DNA of 64,000 nt from Trachythela sp. YZ-2020 (GCA_016169945.1 JADLSH010000388.1:7824501-7888500), one strand, 5' to 3'; numbered from the stretch's first letter, positions 26,348 to 44,171 are shown. Numbers and translations: made by a program. The notes: generated by a model not told the origin, from the sequence alone.

Positions 26348-28202
26348 ATGGTTTTAAAATATACCTTGAATCTCATTCAACTACTGGAAGATATGTTGGA
26401 AGATTTAGTTTCTGGGAAAGAAAACAGTCGATTTATTCTTGTACACGGTATGTTATTATCAAGAGTAGTAGTTTTATAGAGAAATATCCCTTCATTAATG
26501 AGATATAGTTATATAAAACATGAGATAGTTGTCTTTAACTTTTTTGAAAGTTTCAATTTTAATAATTATTATTTGAATAATTGAATTATGAAAATTGTTT
26601 ACAGATATTGTCAAACACAGAGGAAACTGCATATTAAATTACATAACACAAGGATTACTAGAAAGGTACATCATTTATGGGCTTTTTGCAAGACATAAGT
26701 ATCATCCAGTCATGATCCAGTTATAGGGTCTTATAGGAATGTTCCATTGTCTGTTCAATGTTTTGAAAATTCCACTGTACTCATGCCATCCAGTCGCCTG
26801 TTGTTTTGACATATATATGACATGTTTTCTAGATTGGACATAGTTATTTTGTTCCTGTTTGATAAACATTCAAGAAACTTAAATAATAGTAGCAGGTACA
26901 ACCAAAGCTGAATTTTATACAAAAAAATAGCACTGAACCTCCATACCAATAAAATATATTTCTTCTAAAACAGGTTGTACGTGTATGATGGATTTACAGA
27001 TCCTTTGAAATGGGTTAACAAGTATGGACATATTTATGTATGAAGTTTCATTGTGTATCTCGGGGACTATTGTCTCTCAAGAATACAAAAAATATAACAT
27101 ACTTAATTTACAGATCCCTGAGTGCAGAACCAATCTCTAAACCATTCTTCTTCAAGAACATTTTGACAAAAACCATTGAAAAGGATGAAAACTTTACAAG
27201 GTTATTATCAGGTAAAATAATCAAGCTTAATCTCCACTTTTCCATGTAATGCCTCTTTGTATATAAGCCATGTTTTTCATTTCAGAAAAGTCAGTTAAAG
27301 TGGGGATTGTCATTAATTCACTTAGTGCTGTCATTTCACATCAAAATATTGCTGTTGTTTGCAGAGATTTGTGTGAAGTAATCAATTATCATACACAAAG
27401 TACTGTTACATTTCACAATATTTTTCTATGAATTTAATTAATACCATCAGATGTTTGATAAATGTTTGATGATAAATCTTGTGTTACAGCATATGAAGTA
27501 AATCAAACTGTAGCTCTCGTACACTCAGACTTACACGATGAAAACATCCTATCTTCTTTGAATTATATTGCTTCCACCTGCATTGAACTTCAAAACTTTG
27601 TGGATAAAAAAGAATGCACTGGCCGTTTTGTTACCACACATTGCAAAAAGAGTGGAAAATTACACAAAAAGGTATGAAAACACTGATAGAAAAGTTTAAT
27701 AGAAATAAAGTTTCTGAGCTTCTTTTGTTAATTAATCTGTCATTATAAATTCAGAGAGAAGCATACAGAATTGACAGTGACTGCCATATTAAAGTAATCT
27801 CAATTGAAGACAAAAATATTACAGAAGGAAAAACTGCAACATCTTCAGAAAGTGTAAGTTCATTAAAACTACAGCAAGGTAGCTACAACAAATGACTATA
27901 TATTCAATTATATACTACCAAGAAGCAATTAAAAACAAGAGGTTGAGCAACTTATTCCCAAAATGTATCATTTCATTTATACTTTTTGCTCACAGGTGGA
28001 CATCACATCAAATTTGACATTCAAAGTAACCCTGACAGAAGAACAAAAGCAATCACGGGCTCAACTACAGCTTCCTTATTTACTAGATGATAAAACCAAA
28101 CAAACTCAGTTAGATTTAGGAAAGAAAAGCCAAATATTTTATCAAGCAGATGAAGCAGATGATATGGATGAAGAAGACCCAGATGATGACCTGAATATCT
28201 AA
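26348..28202 (+). CDS. ELP5: Elongator complex protein 5
   Basis: Eight exons (26348-26447, 26605-26665, 26974-27021, 27114-27211, 27286-27372, 27490-27671, 27755-27853, 27996-28202) give 293 aa. The RecA-like fold of the Elp4-5-6 ring is suggested by FILVHDIVKHRGN, VGIVINSLSAVISH and VALVHSDLHDENILSSLNYI. The C-terminus is diagnostic: TSNLTFKVTL, QLPYLLDD and the acidic end DEEDPDDDLNI, as in vertebrate ELP5. Elongator modifies wobble uridines of tRNAs. The 27,372 donor (T/GTGAAG) was chosen because the alternative at 27,377 runs into a stop, so that junction is the least certain. Confidence 0.93.
26707..26835. mobile_element. Dispersed CATCCAGTC element, copy in ELP5 intron 2
   Basis: Member of a family with the ordered blocks CATCCAGTCATGATCCAGT, GGAATGTTCCATTGT, AAATTCCACTGT and GCCATCCAGTC. 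Other copies are near 31,350, 34,127 (partial), 34,805 and 43,262. It is non-coding and class unknown. Confidence 0.75.
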
Positions 28203-28606
28203 TATGATTTAGATTTTTAAGTTTGATTAGGGATTATTATAGAATAATTTAGTGTTGAAAGATAATGCTAAGTGTTTTCTTAAACATGGACTTGGCATAT
28301 AAACTTGATGAGTGAGTGATCACAATGACCTAAAACTTGAACTTTGTTTTGTTGCTTAACAACTGACAATGGGTCATTCCAGAAAAGATCCACACTTCCC
28401 CTACAGAGGAATTTTCTGCTGTCCAGAGGAGGAGGGGAAATTGACTTCTGATAATAGTAAAATGTACTAGGATGTCCGAAGTGGGTTGGGGAGTTAACTT
28501 CCAATTTCCTCTGCTGTGGATGTTTTCTGGCATGACCCAATTGAATGAAACTGTTTCCACCACTCTTTGTGATCTACCACAATATACATAATTTACATTG
28601 CTTCAT
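28203..28606. other. Convergent intergenic region, ELP5 / YEATS4
   Basis: About 400 bp holding the 3' UTRs of both genes. Minus-strand frames across 28,280-28,563 have no domain character. No AATAAA was identified for ELP5. Confidence 0.6.
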
Positions 28607-29903
28607 TCAAGTTGTATTGGCTGTGGTAGTCGATGGTGTTAGATCTTCCTGTTCTTTCTCTACTTTTTGAATTTCTTTTTGAAAATGTTGAATGGCATCT
28701 TTACTGGCTTTTAAACGTTCATTTAGTTCGCTGATTTCGTGACTGATTTTCTGACGAGCATTTGCAATGGAGTCCAGTGTTCGTCTCTCTTTTTCAACCC
28801 CTAAGAAGCGAAAAAAAAACTCCAGCTCTACTAAATTTGCCATGAAGCAAATCCAACTTTATTGTTGATTGAACTTACAGTCTGTGTCTTGCTTGCTAAA
28901 AGGTAGTTGTCTGGCACTTAAAAGACATTGATGCATCATCTGTGTTGGATCTTGAAATATCTAAAAGACACATAAATACTTGACATTTACTATCATTAAC
29001 ATAATCTAGGGTAATTCATATTTACATCTTCCACTTACAATTTCATCATAATATTCTGAAACTAAGTTCTTTTTTCCTGATGCTAAAGAAGCTTCTGTTT
29101 GAAAAAGTTTCAGTAAATGATACAATGTCACCTAAAAAAATATTGAAATCATTGAAAATTTTCTATTACAAATATGACTTAAGATTTCATATTTCTTACT
29201 GGTCTTTCAACAGGATCCATAAAATAGACTTTAATTTGTATTTCAAATTCTCCCCATCCTGTTTCATTCACTTCGTAAGGTGGTTTAGACAACACTAAAA
29301 AAATGTTGAAAATAGAGAAATGTAATAAAGGTGAATACTAACTATAATACTGATTATAATTTACATGATTATTGGTGATTACATTAAGCTATATTGATTA
29401 TATGGACTATAATAAGCCAATTATTTACTAGTACTCTCGTAATTATTGATTAGTTTCTTACCTCTTGTTGGGTTTGCATAACTTTCATGTAATTTAAATT
29501 GCACTTTCTTGATATAAGAGGACATATCCTATAAATTATATGAGAAAGCAGTTACAAACAGACTAGTCAGGCCTACGCTTGCAGTATAAACACATAGGCA
29601 TAGCTTGTGCCCCTTGGCATCATCTAAAAATGCGCAATATAGATTCCTTGGTGACAAATAATTCAATTTCTAACCTCGTTATTAAACGATTTAAAATAGC
29701 AAGTCCATGAGTGTGTGTGTCCATCTGATTCTCTTTTCTTACCAAAATACGACGATTTATTGCCAAATATGATCGGTTTTGTAATCACTGTACCCTGTGA
29801 AGTAGAGAAATCTTAATGGTTTTGATATTTTAAGGTATTTTCAATTAGAAAATCCAATTGTTTTTACCTTTACACGCGAATTGTCCATTGAATAGCCCGC
29901 CAT
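28607..29903 (-). CDS. YEATS4: YEATS domain protein 4 (GAS41)
   Basis: Seven exons in minus order (29868-29903, 29675-29794, 29462-29528, 29200-29294, 29039-29131, 28879-28960, 28607-28800) give 228 aa; human YEATS4 is 227. The YEATS fold shows [77 protein letters not shown] and SEYYDEIIFQDP. The aromatic acyl-lysine cage residues (H, S, Y, GWGEF, F) appear intact. A C-terminal coiled coil ([17 protein letters not shown]) follows. GAS41 is a reader of acylated histone H3 in the SRCAP and TIP60 complexes and helps deposit H2A.Z. Confidence 0.97.
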
Positions 29904-29974
29904 ATTGGAACGAAAAAGTAAACACAGTAACAGACCCAGGTTCCAAACCGCGCGAGGTATCGATTATCGAAAAA

Positions 29975-30011
29975 AGTTGCAATCTCGTTATAGAAAAACG
30001 AGATTGCAACT
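29975..30011. repeat. Perfect 15-bp hairpin
   Basis: AGTTGCAATCTCGTT (29975-29989) and its exact reverse complement (29997-30011) are separated by 7 nt, between YEATS4 and the RIIa-like gene. It could be a regulatory hairpin or the relic of a tiny foldback element. Confidence 0.85.
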
Positions 30012-30154
30012 AATAAATTATTATACTGTAAAAACTGGTTTTTCATAAACTATTTAATACAAAAATGTGCACAATAAATAATAGGAAACATATTTACATA
30101 TAGAATATTAGGTATATTTACAGCAACATGTATTCATATTTCATTATGTCCTAT

Positions 30155-30641
30155 TCAGTTTTCTTTTTTTCTCCGTTGCAATGCATCAATCATGTAATGT
30201 AATGGGTTTTCAGGTCTATCTTTGACAATTTCTGCAGCCAGTTCCTAAGAACACATTTGATTATTATATCACGATAATATACACTTCATGAAAGCATACA
30301 TCCTGGAAAAATGTTACGTAGCAACGACTTACCTGAAACATTCTAATTGCTCCACTTTCTTCCAAATACGTCATCGCCTTTTCTCTTGGATCTACATCAG
30401 GTGTTACCTCATTATTTGCATTAACCTGCTGTGCGTTTTTATGTGGACTACCAGACAGTAATGCTGTATCTTCGACAGAACAAGCACCATGCTGCTCACG
30501 CTTACTTTCACTGTTAATACACTCTTGATTTTCAACATCGCCTATGGCTATTTTGTCATTGCTGATTATTCCGGAGTCTAAAACCCCTTCAATTGTGGAG
30601 CCTACCACATTTGGTAAATCTGACTTTTCAGTTTCTGTCAT
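30155..30641 (-). CDS. Small protein with C-terminal RIIa/DPY30-like dimerisation motif
   Basis: Two exons in minus order (30333-30641, 30155-30244) give 132 aa. The N-terminal ~85 residues are polar and likely disordered. The C-terminal ~45 residues (AMTYLEESGAIRMFQELAAE, then IVKDRPENPLHYMIDALQRR) fit the two-helix RIIa dimerisation/docking fold, with the RPENPL turn typical of ciliary RIIa proteins such as TEX55 and radial-spoke components. The name is not assigned because the N-terminus is unrecognised. An X-box-like site 108 bp upstream supports a ciliary role. Confidence 0.65.
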
Positions 30642-31189
30642 ATTTTGTATTCAGAAGAGCGGATTATAACAACAACATCAACCAACTTCAAGGGTAACTC
30701 GAAACAGAATTACATGTGATAAAGTTGTGGCCCTCCTACGCACGTTTAGTTTCCAACAGCAACGAGGGTTTGTTTGTTGTTAATCACCATTACAATACAC
30801 ATTATGTTTTCACAATGGAATCTTAATCCCTTCGTGAAAGTTGCGTGTTGACTTCATACTTGGTTTGAATATTATTAAAGCTCAATAAGCAGGCAATGTA
30901 CGTCCCGTTGACCGTAAGGCCACGCAGAAAGTTTATTTCTATTTGGTTTCCTTAACTTGTTTGTTTCTACGGACTTAGTATAAAGCAAGACTTGTTCATG
31001 AAACTTGATGTCTATTATGTCGTACAAGTACTTAATTAACGCAGAGAAACGCAGACATAAGCTTTATTCAAATACCATTTAATGAAGATGGTCAAACCAT
31101 TATTACAGTAATGGAACAACATGTTTCTATAACTATATCAACTTATTAAGTGCAGACAAGGAACACACATAGTGTTCCAATAATATATC
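30642..31189. other. Intergenic region upstream of the RIIa-like gene and 3' of GAPDH
   Basis: Holds the RIIa-like gene promoter with an X-box-like site (30,749-30,763) and, near 31,080-31,189, the GAPDH 3' UTR. No other gene is seen. Confidence 0.6.
30749..30763. promoter_or_regulatory. X-box-like RFX site upstream of the RIIa-like gene
   Basis: GTTTCCAACAGCAAC fits the general X-box form RYYNYY-N(1-3)-RRNRAC with a 3-nt spacer, 108 bp upstream of the ATG. Confidence 0.55.
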
Positions 31190-33629
<2,440 letters not shown>

Positions 33630-33821
33630 TTTCGCAAAATGTACGTTTGATCTGGTCACTGTATGGCTTAAAACAGGAAAATGAAATACATTGAGTAAAT
33701 TTAAGACGTATTATCGAAATACTTTGCAAAAAAAATTAAAATAAAAACAAGGAAAAATCGACAAACCTTTCTCAGGATAGCTTCTCTGCAAAAGCGTGCC
33801 ACGGTACACGTCACTGACCGA

Positions 33822-33892
33822 CTTTATATACCTGGAGTGCGCAGGCTAAACCTGGGCTAAACCAGTGGGCTAAACCAGTCTAAACCAGTAAC
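33822..33892 (-). promoter_or_regulatory. GAPDH core promoter: TATA box and upstream TGGTTTAG repeats
   Basis: On the minus strand TATATAAAG (33822-33830) is a strong TATA box. Immediately upstream (33843-33892) there are four spaced copies of TGGTTTAG or GGTTTAG, three with a flanking CC. These look like an activator-site array. The factor is unknown. Confidence 0.65.
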
Positions 33893-34586
33893 ACTCCCAT
33901 CACAGCAGCATTCTGGGAACTATATAGCTTATCAGTTAACCAATGGTCTCTTTGCGTAACACTTAGCATTCGTCAAGTTTAATATGAAATATCTTTGTGG
34001 ACGGCAATTCGTCATCTAAAACAGACCTCAAATTGAATCCAGTAGGTTGTTTGACAGCAATGCTAATTTCAATTTCAAAGGGTTTGCTTTTTGGGGGGAC
34101 ACCCTGTAGTACCATCGTTTGTTTTGAACATTCCACTGTTCTCCACACCATCCAGTCACTCGTTCTTTATTAATTATGCATGAACAAAATGTCTGTGTTA
34201 ATTATGAAGTCAATATGTGCGTGCACAATTTCATGTGCTGATCACGTTCTTTTATTGTGATTGTGTGTGCATGTGGTTTCACATGCACACCAACACCTTC
34301 ACCTTGACCAAAAAAAACATTTGAAAAAATTGGTACGCTAAGCGTACGTGTATCTGCACGCTGGTACGCAGTGCTGGTAAGCAGGCTACCAAGATGTTTT
34401 TGTTGTTGTTTTGAAGTTTCGTTATGAACAATTTATCACAGATACAATCTTGTATATTTCCACACAGTAACACTGCATGTATTAATATCAAAATACTGTT
34501 AAAAATACAACGTATATATACTGATAAAAATAGGTTTGTTAAAAATATATACAATGGTAGATGTTCATTTAAATACACGTCGCTGG
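33893..34586. other. Intergenic region between GAPDH and calmodulin-like gene
   Basis: A partial CATCCAGTC element (about 34,127-34,165) lies here. The rest is AT-rich with no coding signal; it includes the 3' UTR of the minus-strand calmodulin-like gene. Confidence 0.55.
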
Positions 34587-36014
34587 TTAATACATCTCCA
34601 CGAAGGGGTACAGCAGCTTAATGAATTCTGCAACAAAAATAGAAAATAATACTAAGTGAGTAACCTAAGCCTAACTGACTGCGCAATTATGAGAGCAACC
34701 ACTTTAATAACTGAGGTCAACGCTCTGTATAAATATCACTCATTTTTTGTATAAATATCACTCATACCATGCATATATGTGTTTGCAACAGCGCAAACGT
34801 GAAGTGTATAACACTCCATGTCATCCAGTGATTCAGTGATCAGAATGTTCCATTGTCTTTTCATTATTTTGAAAATCCCACCGTTCTCGATGTTATCCAG
34901 TCAGACACAGTTTTGACATGCTTGTGACGTTATGAAAAGGCCAACCTCGTTCCCAGGGTGTCGACATACTTTACTCACTATTAGTTATATCCCCTTATAT
35001 CCTCATGTTTCGCGCACAACCAACGTCGTTCCCAGGGCCTTTCTGAACATGAGGATCGGATGATATCAAAATATTTACCTTTTTCATTTACTTTCCCATC
35101 CAAATCAGGGTCAGCCATTCGAAATATTTCCGCCATTTCCAGGGGGGTTGCTCTGCAGCTCGTTACAAATGCATCTCGAAGTTGACGTATATTGAAATGG
35201 CCCTTTCTTCCGGGGTCAAATACCGCATAAGCAAACATGGCGTCTTTTTCAATATCTTGATGTTTCAGAATTTGTTTCATTGATTCAAGAAATGTGTCCC
35301 AACGAATTTTCTCCCCATCTGTCGTAGATAAAAAATATGAAGGGTAAAAAATGCACATATAAAATTACAATCTTCAACAATATAGGGCCTATAGGTGTTT
35401 GCAATTCTAAGTGAACTCATCCAACATGCGGGCCAAAATCCGTTTGAGTTCACGGGGATTGTCGCACATCACCTATACTGTCGATAGTTCAAAAGTCATT
35501 GAACCGTGGTTATAACCGTTCAAAAAAAAGAAATCAAACGTAGTAACAAGTAGAAACAAACACTTTTGGTTGTAACTCTTCTGTTTGATAACCATGAATG
35601 ATTGGAACTATAGTATGCATATGAATTGGTTCATTTCACAAGCTCATGTGAACACTCGCGGAGTCGCGGCTGTGCTGTATTGAATATAACGCATGTTGTA
35701 AACATTACTAACCAGGTTCTCCTGTCTTGATCCTGGCAGCACTTATCGCGTCATCTAACGCCAGAGCCGTTTCATTGTATCCCAGATCTCTGCAAACGTG
35801 ATGAACGTCTTTTACCTGAATTTTGCGTTTATTACTACGATCGTAGAGACAAAAAGCGTCGTAAAATTCTATGAAATATAAAAAATGTCTTTAAAATAAT
35901 GCATCAGCTTATTGTAGAAATCTACCTACATCTTGAGATATCTTTTAATTAATCATGATATAAAAGATGTCGAATAAATATCCCACCTTGAATTTGCTCT
36001 TTGGCCAAAACCAT
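34587..36014 (-). CDS. Divergent calmodulin-like EF-hand protein
   Basis: Four coding exons in minus order (35987-36014, 35713-35868, 35079-35318, 34587-34627) give 154 aa from the ATG at 36012-36014. It starts MVLAKEQIQEFYDAF, aligning with the calmodulin start. Phase-1 introns after EQIQ, before the third exon and before EFIK are at the same places as in the calmodulin genes nearby. Four EF-hand positions are recognisable but loops 1-3 lack calcium ligands (DRSNKRKIQ, KTGEPDGEK, DPGRKGHFN). Only loop 4 (DPDLDGKVNEKE) is canonical. It ends EFIKLLYPFVEMY. It may bind one calcium or act as a calcium-independent light chain. The first exon begins at an acceptor (36036-36037), so there is an upstream exon, non-coding or linking to the PDZ exons. 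Confidence 0.82.
34805..34925. mobile_element. CATCCAGTC element in a calmodulin-like gene intron
   Basis: Contains CATCCAGTGATTCAGTGATC, AGAATGTTCCATTGTC, AAATCCCACCGTTCTC and TTATCCAGTCA in family order. Just after it lies one CAACCTCGTTCCCAGGG terminus (34,941) and a second at 35,021. Confidence 0.75.
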
Positions 36015-36642
36015 ATTTTCCGTTCTGTTAGCTCCCTAGTGAAGAATTCGTATTAACGATTTATTAAACATGGTGGTATCTCTGTTGCAGCAATCGTTGC
36101 ACAAAGTAGAGCCTGGTTGTATTTTGTGTAATGTTTTCATCACGAAATATGTTGTCAGACGGTTGTAGGTTGTGTTATATTCACCTTACAATTTCACATA
36201 CCACTACCAGACAAGTTACGAGACATGTTGCAGTCGTGTATTGTATGAACGCCGCATTGTCAATGTTGGTAAAAGTCGTGAGTAATTTCTAGTTTATCCT
36301 TCAAGTTCATCAGTTATCTGCATCAGTCCGACATACCTTTCCTTTTCTTACTATCATTCTCATCTTCTTATCACAATTTTTGATCAATGAAACAGGTAAT
36401 GATCGAGCGGCATTCGCGACAGTAACTCCATTTATCTAAACAGATATTCACAACAATATTTCAACATGTTACACGGCAACAACTGTAACATGTTTGGTAC
36501 AATAACGAGTCAGCAGGCAGCTGTTCAGAAGACCTCTTCCAACTGGAAGGAGGTTTACTCAAGAACGAAGCAATTTCATTCTTCGGAACACAAAAGCAAT
36601 TGTTAAATGGAGCCGATAGAAGTCACTCTTAATCGATCCTGA

Positions 36643-36824
36643 CAGGTTGTCAACAGATTTGGGGGCAACTTAGATGTGTAATGTCCCCATGTCTCGCTGT
36701 CATCCTAATCTAAACACTTATCCAAACCCTAACCCATCAGAACAACGAGATCTGAACCATTAAGATTCTTTGCACTGCTTGTGTCCATACATGCATGTCT
36801 TGTCGATGGCTTGTTGACAACCTA
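36643..36824. mobile_element. Possible small element with AGGTTGTCAACA ends
   Basis: AGGTTGTCAACA (about 36643-36654) and its reverse complement (about 36813-36824) enclose ~160 bp. A short direct repeat, CAACAGATTTG, occurs just inside the left end and just outside the right end. Confidence 0.5.
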
Positions 36825-36880
36825 CTACGGTGAACTCAACAGATTTGAGGTTAGCGCTACGACTGATTAACCCTGGGAAT

Positions 36881-37283
36881 CAAGGCATACTTTAACATAT
36901 ATACTGGGGGGCCACTTGGCCCCCCAGGCCCTCTTGATGGCCCCCCACTCACACAAAATTGGCCCCCCACTCCCTGGGCCCTTTATACATTGGGTCATTT
37001 ACAGAGTAAATGATTTGTCTGTGTTTAACGAAATATTGTTTTTATGGCTTATATAGTCAGACATTTTTAAAGTTTTAGTTAAAACATTGAAATACTATTG
37101 GATTACAAGTAAAATATTCAATCTCATAGTATTCAGAATTGGCAATTTCAGAGCTCCAGATTTCAAAATTTTCCTGGGGAAAAGCTCCCCCGGACCCCTA
37201 CAGGGCTCGCGCCTTCAGCACTCAGATTAAGGGCCCTTTTTCACAAATGGCCCCCCACTTAGAAATCCTTAAAATATGCCCTG
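36881..37283. mobile_element. hAT-type MITE with perfect 8-bp target duplication
   Basis: CAAGGCATACTTTAA at the left end and the inverted CAGGGCATATTTTAA at the right bound 403 bp. CTGGGAAT is duplicated exactly at 36873-36880 and 37284-37291. Both the CA(A/G)GG-type end and the 8-bp duplication are hAT hallmarks. The interior is rich in GGCCCCCC blocks. It interrupts the PDZ gene. Confidence 0.92.
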
Positions 37284-38643
37284 CTGGGAATGACTTGACA
37301 GAATCACATGCCTTTATGATTTCGTCCCCAGGCTCCAAGCCAGCTTTTTCCGCGATACTTCCTCGGGTGACACTTTCAATAAGAATGGGTGTCACTGTCC
37401 ACTCCGAATCCTCACTCTCCGCATCATGTTCGGCGCCACCAAAGGCGAAGCCAATATCTCCAATGAAACCTAAGAATATATTAACATACATTTATGTCAA
37501 CTGTGTTTATTCAGACACTGGCATTTGGTTTTAGTAACAAAAACTGAAAAGTTTCCCGTATCAATTTTACCTGTTACTGAATTATTAAATACACACTGGT
37601 TTGTATCCTTAAAATCAAAGCGGTGTTCATCGCCTAAACGGTGTTCAGCGTTTTAAAACATTGGGAAGCACGGGTGGCAGATGCGGTTAGCGCACTGCTC
37701 CTTACCGTTGAGTTAAGCCTGCAAAAACGTATGCGAGTAGAGTTTGGTTGGTTGTTCTCTTCTCACCAAAAACTAACTTTTTAATAGTTGTCGAGTATAT
37801 CATGATGATCACGAGCGAGATCATGAGCATCTGACTTGGGTGGATTGGGCACATGTCTCCTATATCTATGATTGGGCAACCATATGCTGTATAATCGACA
37901 TAAATAACTCATTATTATTGTATTCCCCAAGCTACCTTTCTTTCCAGTTGGTAATTGTAGCGACATAATTTTTCCTTCTTCTACATAACTACTGCTGCGA
38001 TACGGGTTTTCAAGATCATTTGAAGCACCAATACCATTTGTTATGACCTTTTGTTGTTTGCTATGGTTGGTTGGAATGGAGTAGCTTGAAATTGATGTTT
38101 CACTCTATTTAGAACATAGGAATCGTTGGAAAGAAAATAAATGTATGATCAGAAAATAGATAGATTTGAGAAGGTAGATATATAGAAAACTAAAGGGCAC
38201 TCGAAAGTCAAGTATGCAGTGCATAAATTATACATGTATTTATATGCATTCAGTTCTAGTTTTACACTCCAGCTCACAGAAGACAAACTAGATTCCTCAT
38301 CCAAATTCAACCAAAGTCAGTTGATCGATTTGTCCTTGGCATATCCTCCATAGATTTCATATTAAACCTTTCGATATAGTTTTTGACAGGCAAACCAATT
38401 CACAAACAAACAAACAAACAAACAAACAAACAAACAAACAAACAAACAAACAAACACAAACCGATGTGAAAACATATAGACTTCCAAGTGGAGGTAACAA
38501 ACCATTACGAATGAAGAAGTCGAAGAAGTGTGGAATGAGTTGTAAATTACGTTTATAGAAAAGAGCTCTCCATTCGTAATGTCACCATTTTCGTTGATCG
38601 CCAATTGACTTGCGCTAAAGCCATTATTCATACACCCATTCTC
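37222..38643 (-). CDS. PDZ-domain gene, 3' side disrupted by a hAT element
   Basis: Three exons in minus order: 38551-38643, 37936-38104 and a PDZ exon starting at 37469. They read in one frame: a polar N-terminal part (NENGDITNGELFS, KQQKVITNGIGASN), then a PDZ core (MSLQLPTGKKGFIGDIGFAF, then TVTPILIESVTRGSIAEKAG and LEPGDEIIK). The PDZ exon has no good GT donor. Its frame runs through the CTGGGAAT duplication into the hAT end and stops at 37222, so the last helix and strand of the PDZ fold are missing. A GC-type donor (AAG/GCATGT) could instead be used. Whether it continues into the calmodulin-like exons at 36,035 is open. The true 5' end is also unknown, as the first exon begins at an acceptor. 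Confidence 0.55.
38402..38455. repeat. (CAAA)n microsatellite
   Basis: About thirteen perfect CAAA units, in the intron between the first two PDZ-gene exons. Confidence 0.97.
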
Positions 38644-40408
38644 CTGAAAATTAAATAAACGTTTTGAGCTATGAGCTATTCTGTTACCATTGATGTCCTT
38701 CAGTGAAGCTGTTCAGCTATTCAGATGTTAGCATGCAAGATACTAAGTATATATGCATAACTATGAAAAACGAATTTAGGATCACGCCTAGCTCTCGCTT
38801 GTTTTGTCTATTTTGAACAGACTACAGAAATTTCGTTTAGATTTTTAAGACATTATAATCCCATACAACCAGTATAGCAAAATAACACAGTGCAAAATTA
38901 AAACTCCTGTTTGATTTCGAAGAACAAATTTTGAATTCATGACATGACTAAACATGACGGGCAATACGACAGGCAAATGACAGGCCATACTGTCTTGCCC
39001 AAGGGCAAGGCCAAGCCAAGTCTCCTGGAAAGCACAATCTTTTAGTCTTTACATTTCCTAATCAAATTGGATGTATCTTGCCTTTATCTCTTCCATTAAA
39101 ATCATTAATAATACCTGCTAACTATAAATTGTGTAATTTAATAACATCATCTTGCTATTCTTATATAAACAATGTTACGTAGTCGGTTATAGTTTGGTAT
39201 AGATGGGAATGAAGCGGTCAAACTCATATACCCTTACTGACTTACCATGATCATAACGATATAAGACTAAAGTTTGTTTAAATTTTGTATTTTATAAAAT
39301 ATATTGAAGCATAATTTCGTATCTTTGCCATGTTAGTAACTTCAATATTTGTTTGATTTGAACGCACTACTGCTTATGTTAAATAGCTTGCACGTATTTT
39401 ACTAATTTTGCATAACAATTTGAGAATTATCATTAAGACATTTACATTTTTCCACGCGTTGTTTCGGCATTTGACATGAACTAGCACGTCTCTCTAGTTA
39501 ATGAAAATTGGAAGTGCATGTGAAATGCAATCTATGAGTTTTGAATCAACCACTCTCTATTGGTTGGGTTAGAGTTGGTTAGAGTGTCATTTTGGGAGTA
39601 TTATACCTACCAGGCTTGTAACCCAAAATAGACAATCACGGGGAAACGAGGCTCTAGAGAGAACATTAACTTTGTGTTGGTAAATGCATAATTATGGTAA
39701 ATGTTTTGACCTTTTGGGAGGGTAAATGCTTTGAAAGAAATATATTTAATAATTAATTATGTGGACTAGACAATTTTGTGCCCGAATCTTTCCCCGGCAA
39801 ATGTTGTTAATATCCCCGCAAGCTATTATAGAACGATTTGAGTTGGCGCAAATAATTTTTAATGGATTTTATAAGTAGATTGGCATACAATGTTTTGGCA
39901 CTTTTCTCAACAAACTTCTTCTTATGATACTGACAAACTGTCAAAGCGTTATTTGTTTTGTGCAATATGAATATTGATTTGTTTATGTAAAATTTATAGC
40001 TAAATTAATAAATTTACAAGCTAATTTCGCGCGTCTTGTCGCATACGGTACTGCGGGCTCATGCGACAACCATGCAGCATTAACATCAACGAAATAGCTA
40101 TAAAATTCACGTATATTTGGTCAAATTAAAAAACAAATTAACATTACTAGTAGTTTTTACCCTTACTGATTCATACGTTGTTCAGTTCATGCACCAGAAA
40201 CATAAAAAATGTCGTATTTTGTGCGTGAAAAATACATGTTTTCGCCTTTCGGTATTTGGTTTTGACATGGAAATGAGGCTACTCTTCCATAAAACGGTCT
40301 GCGGTGTTGCGGCGCAATCGAAAGATTGCTTCTTCTATCAGTTCTTTGTGAAGGTGTCCAGTATTAAATTTGGTAGAAATCTTCTTATTTTAAGCACTTT
40401 TTTACAAA
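38644..40408. other. Intergenic region and promoter of calmodulin gene 1
   Basis: No coding exon was recognised. The missing 5' exon of the minus-strand PDZ gene may lie here. The last ~360 bp are the calmodulin 1 promoter and 5' UTR; the open frame there (40,117-40,452) crosses the ATG and the intron and is not a gene. Confidence 0.5.
40052..40068 (+). promoter_or_regulatory. Shared calmodulin promoter motif, gene 1
   Basis: TGCGGGCTCATGCGACA, identical in all three calmodulin promoters. It is 357 bp upstream of the ATG here. Confidence 0.7.

Positions 40409-44171
<3,763 letters not shown>

Noticed and set aside
28280..28563. Two overlapping minus frames between ELP5 and YEATS4
   Set aside because: No domain, no splice sites, located in 3' UTR space of two convergent genes.
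38402..38455. Regular spacing suggesting a CRISPR-like array
   Set aside because: It is a simple (CAAA)n microsatellite with no spacers, in animal DNA.
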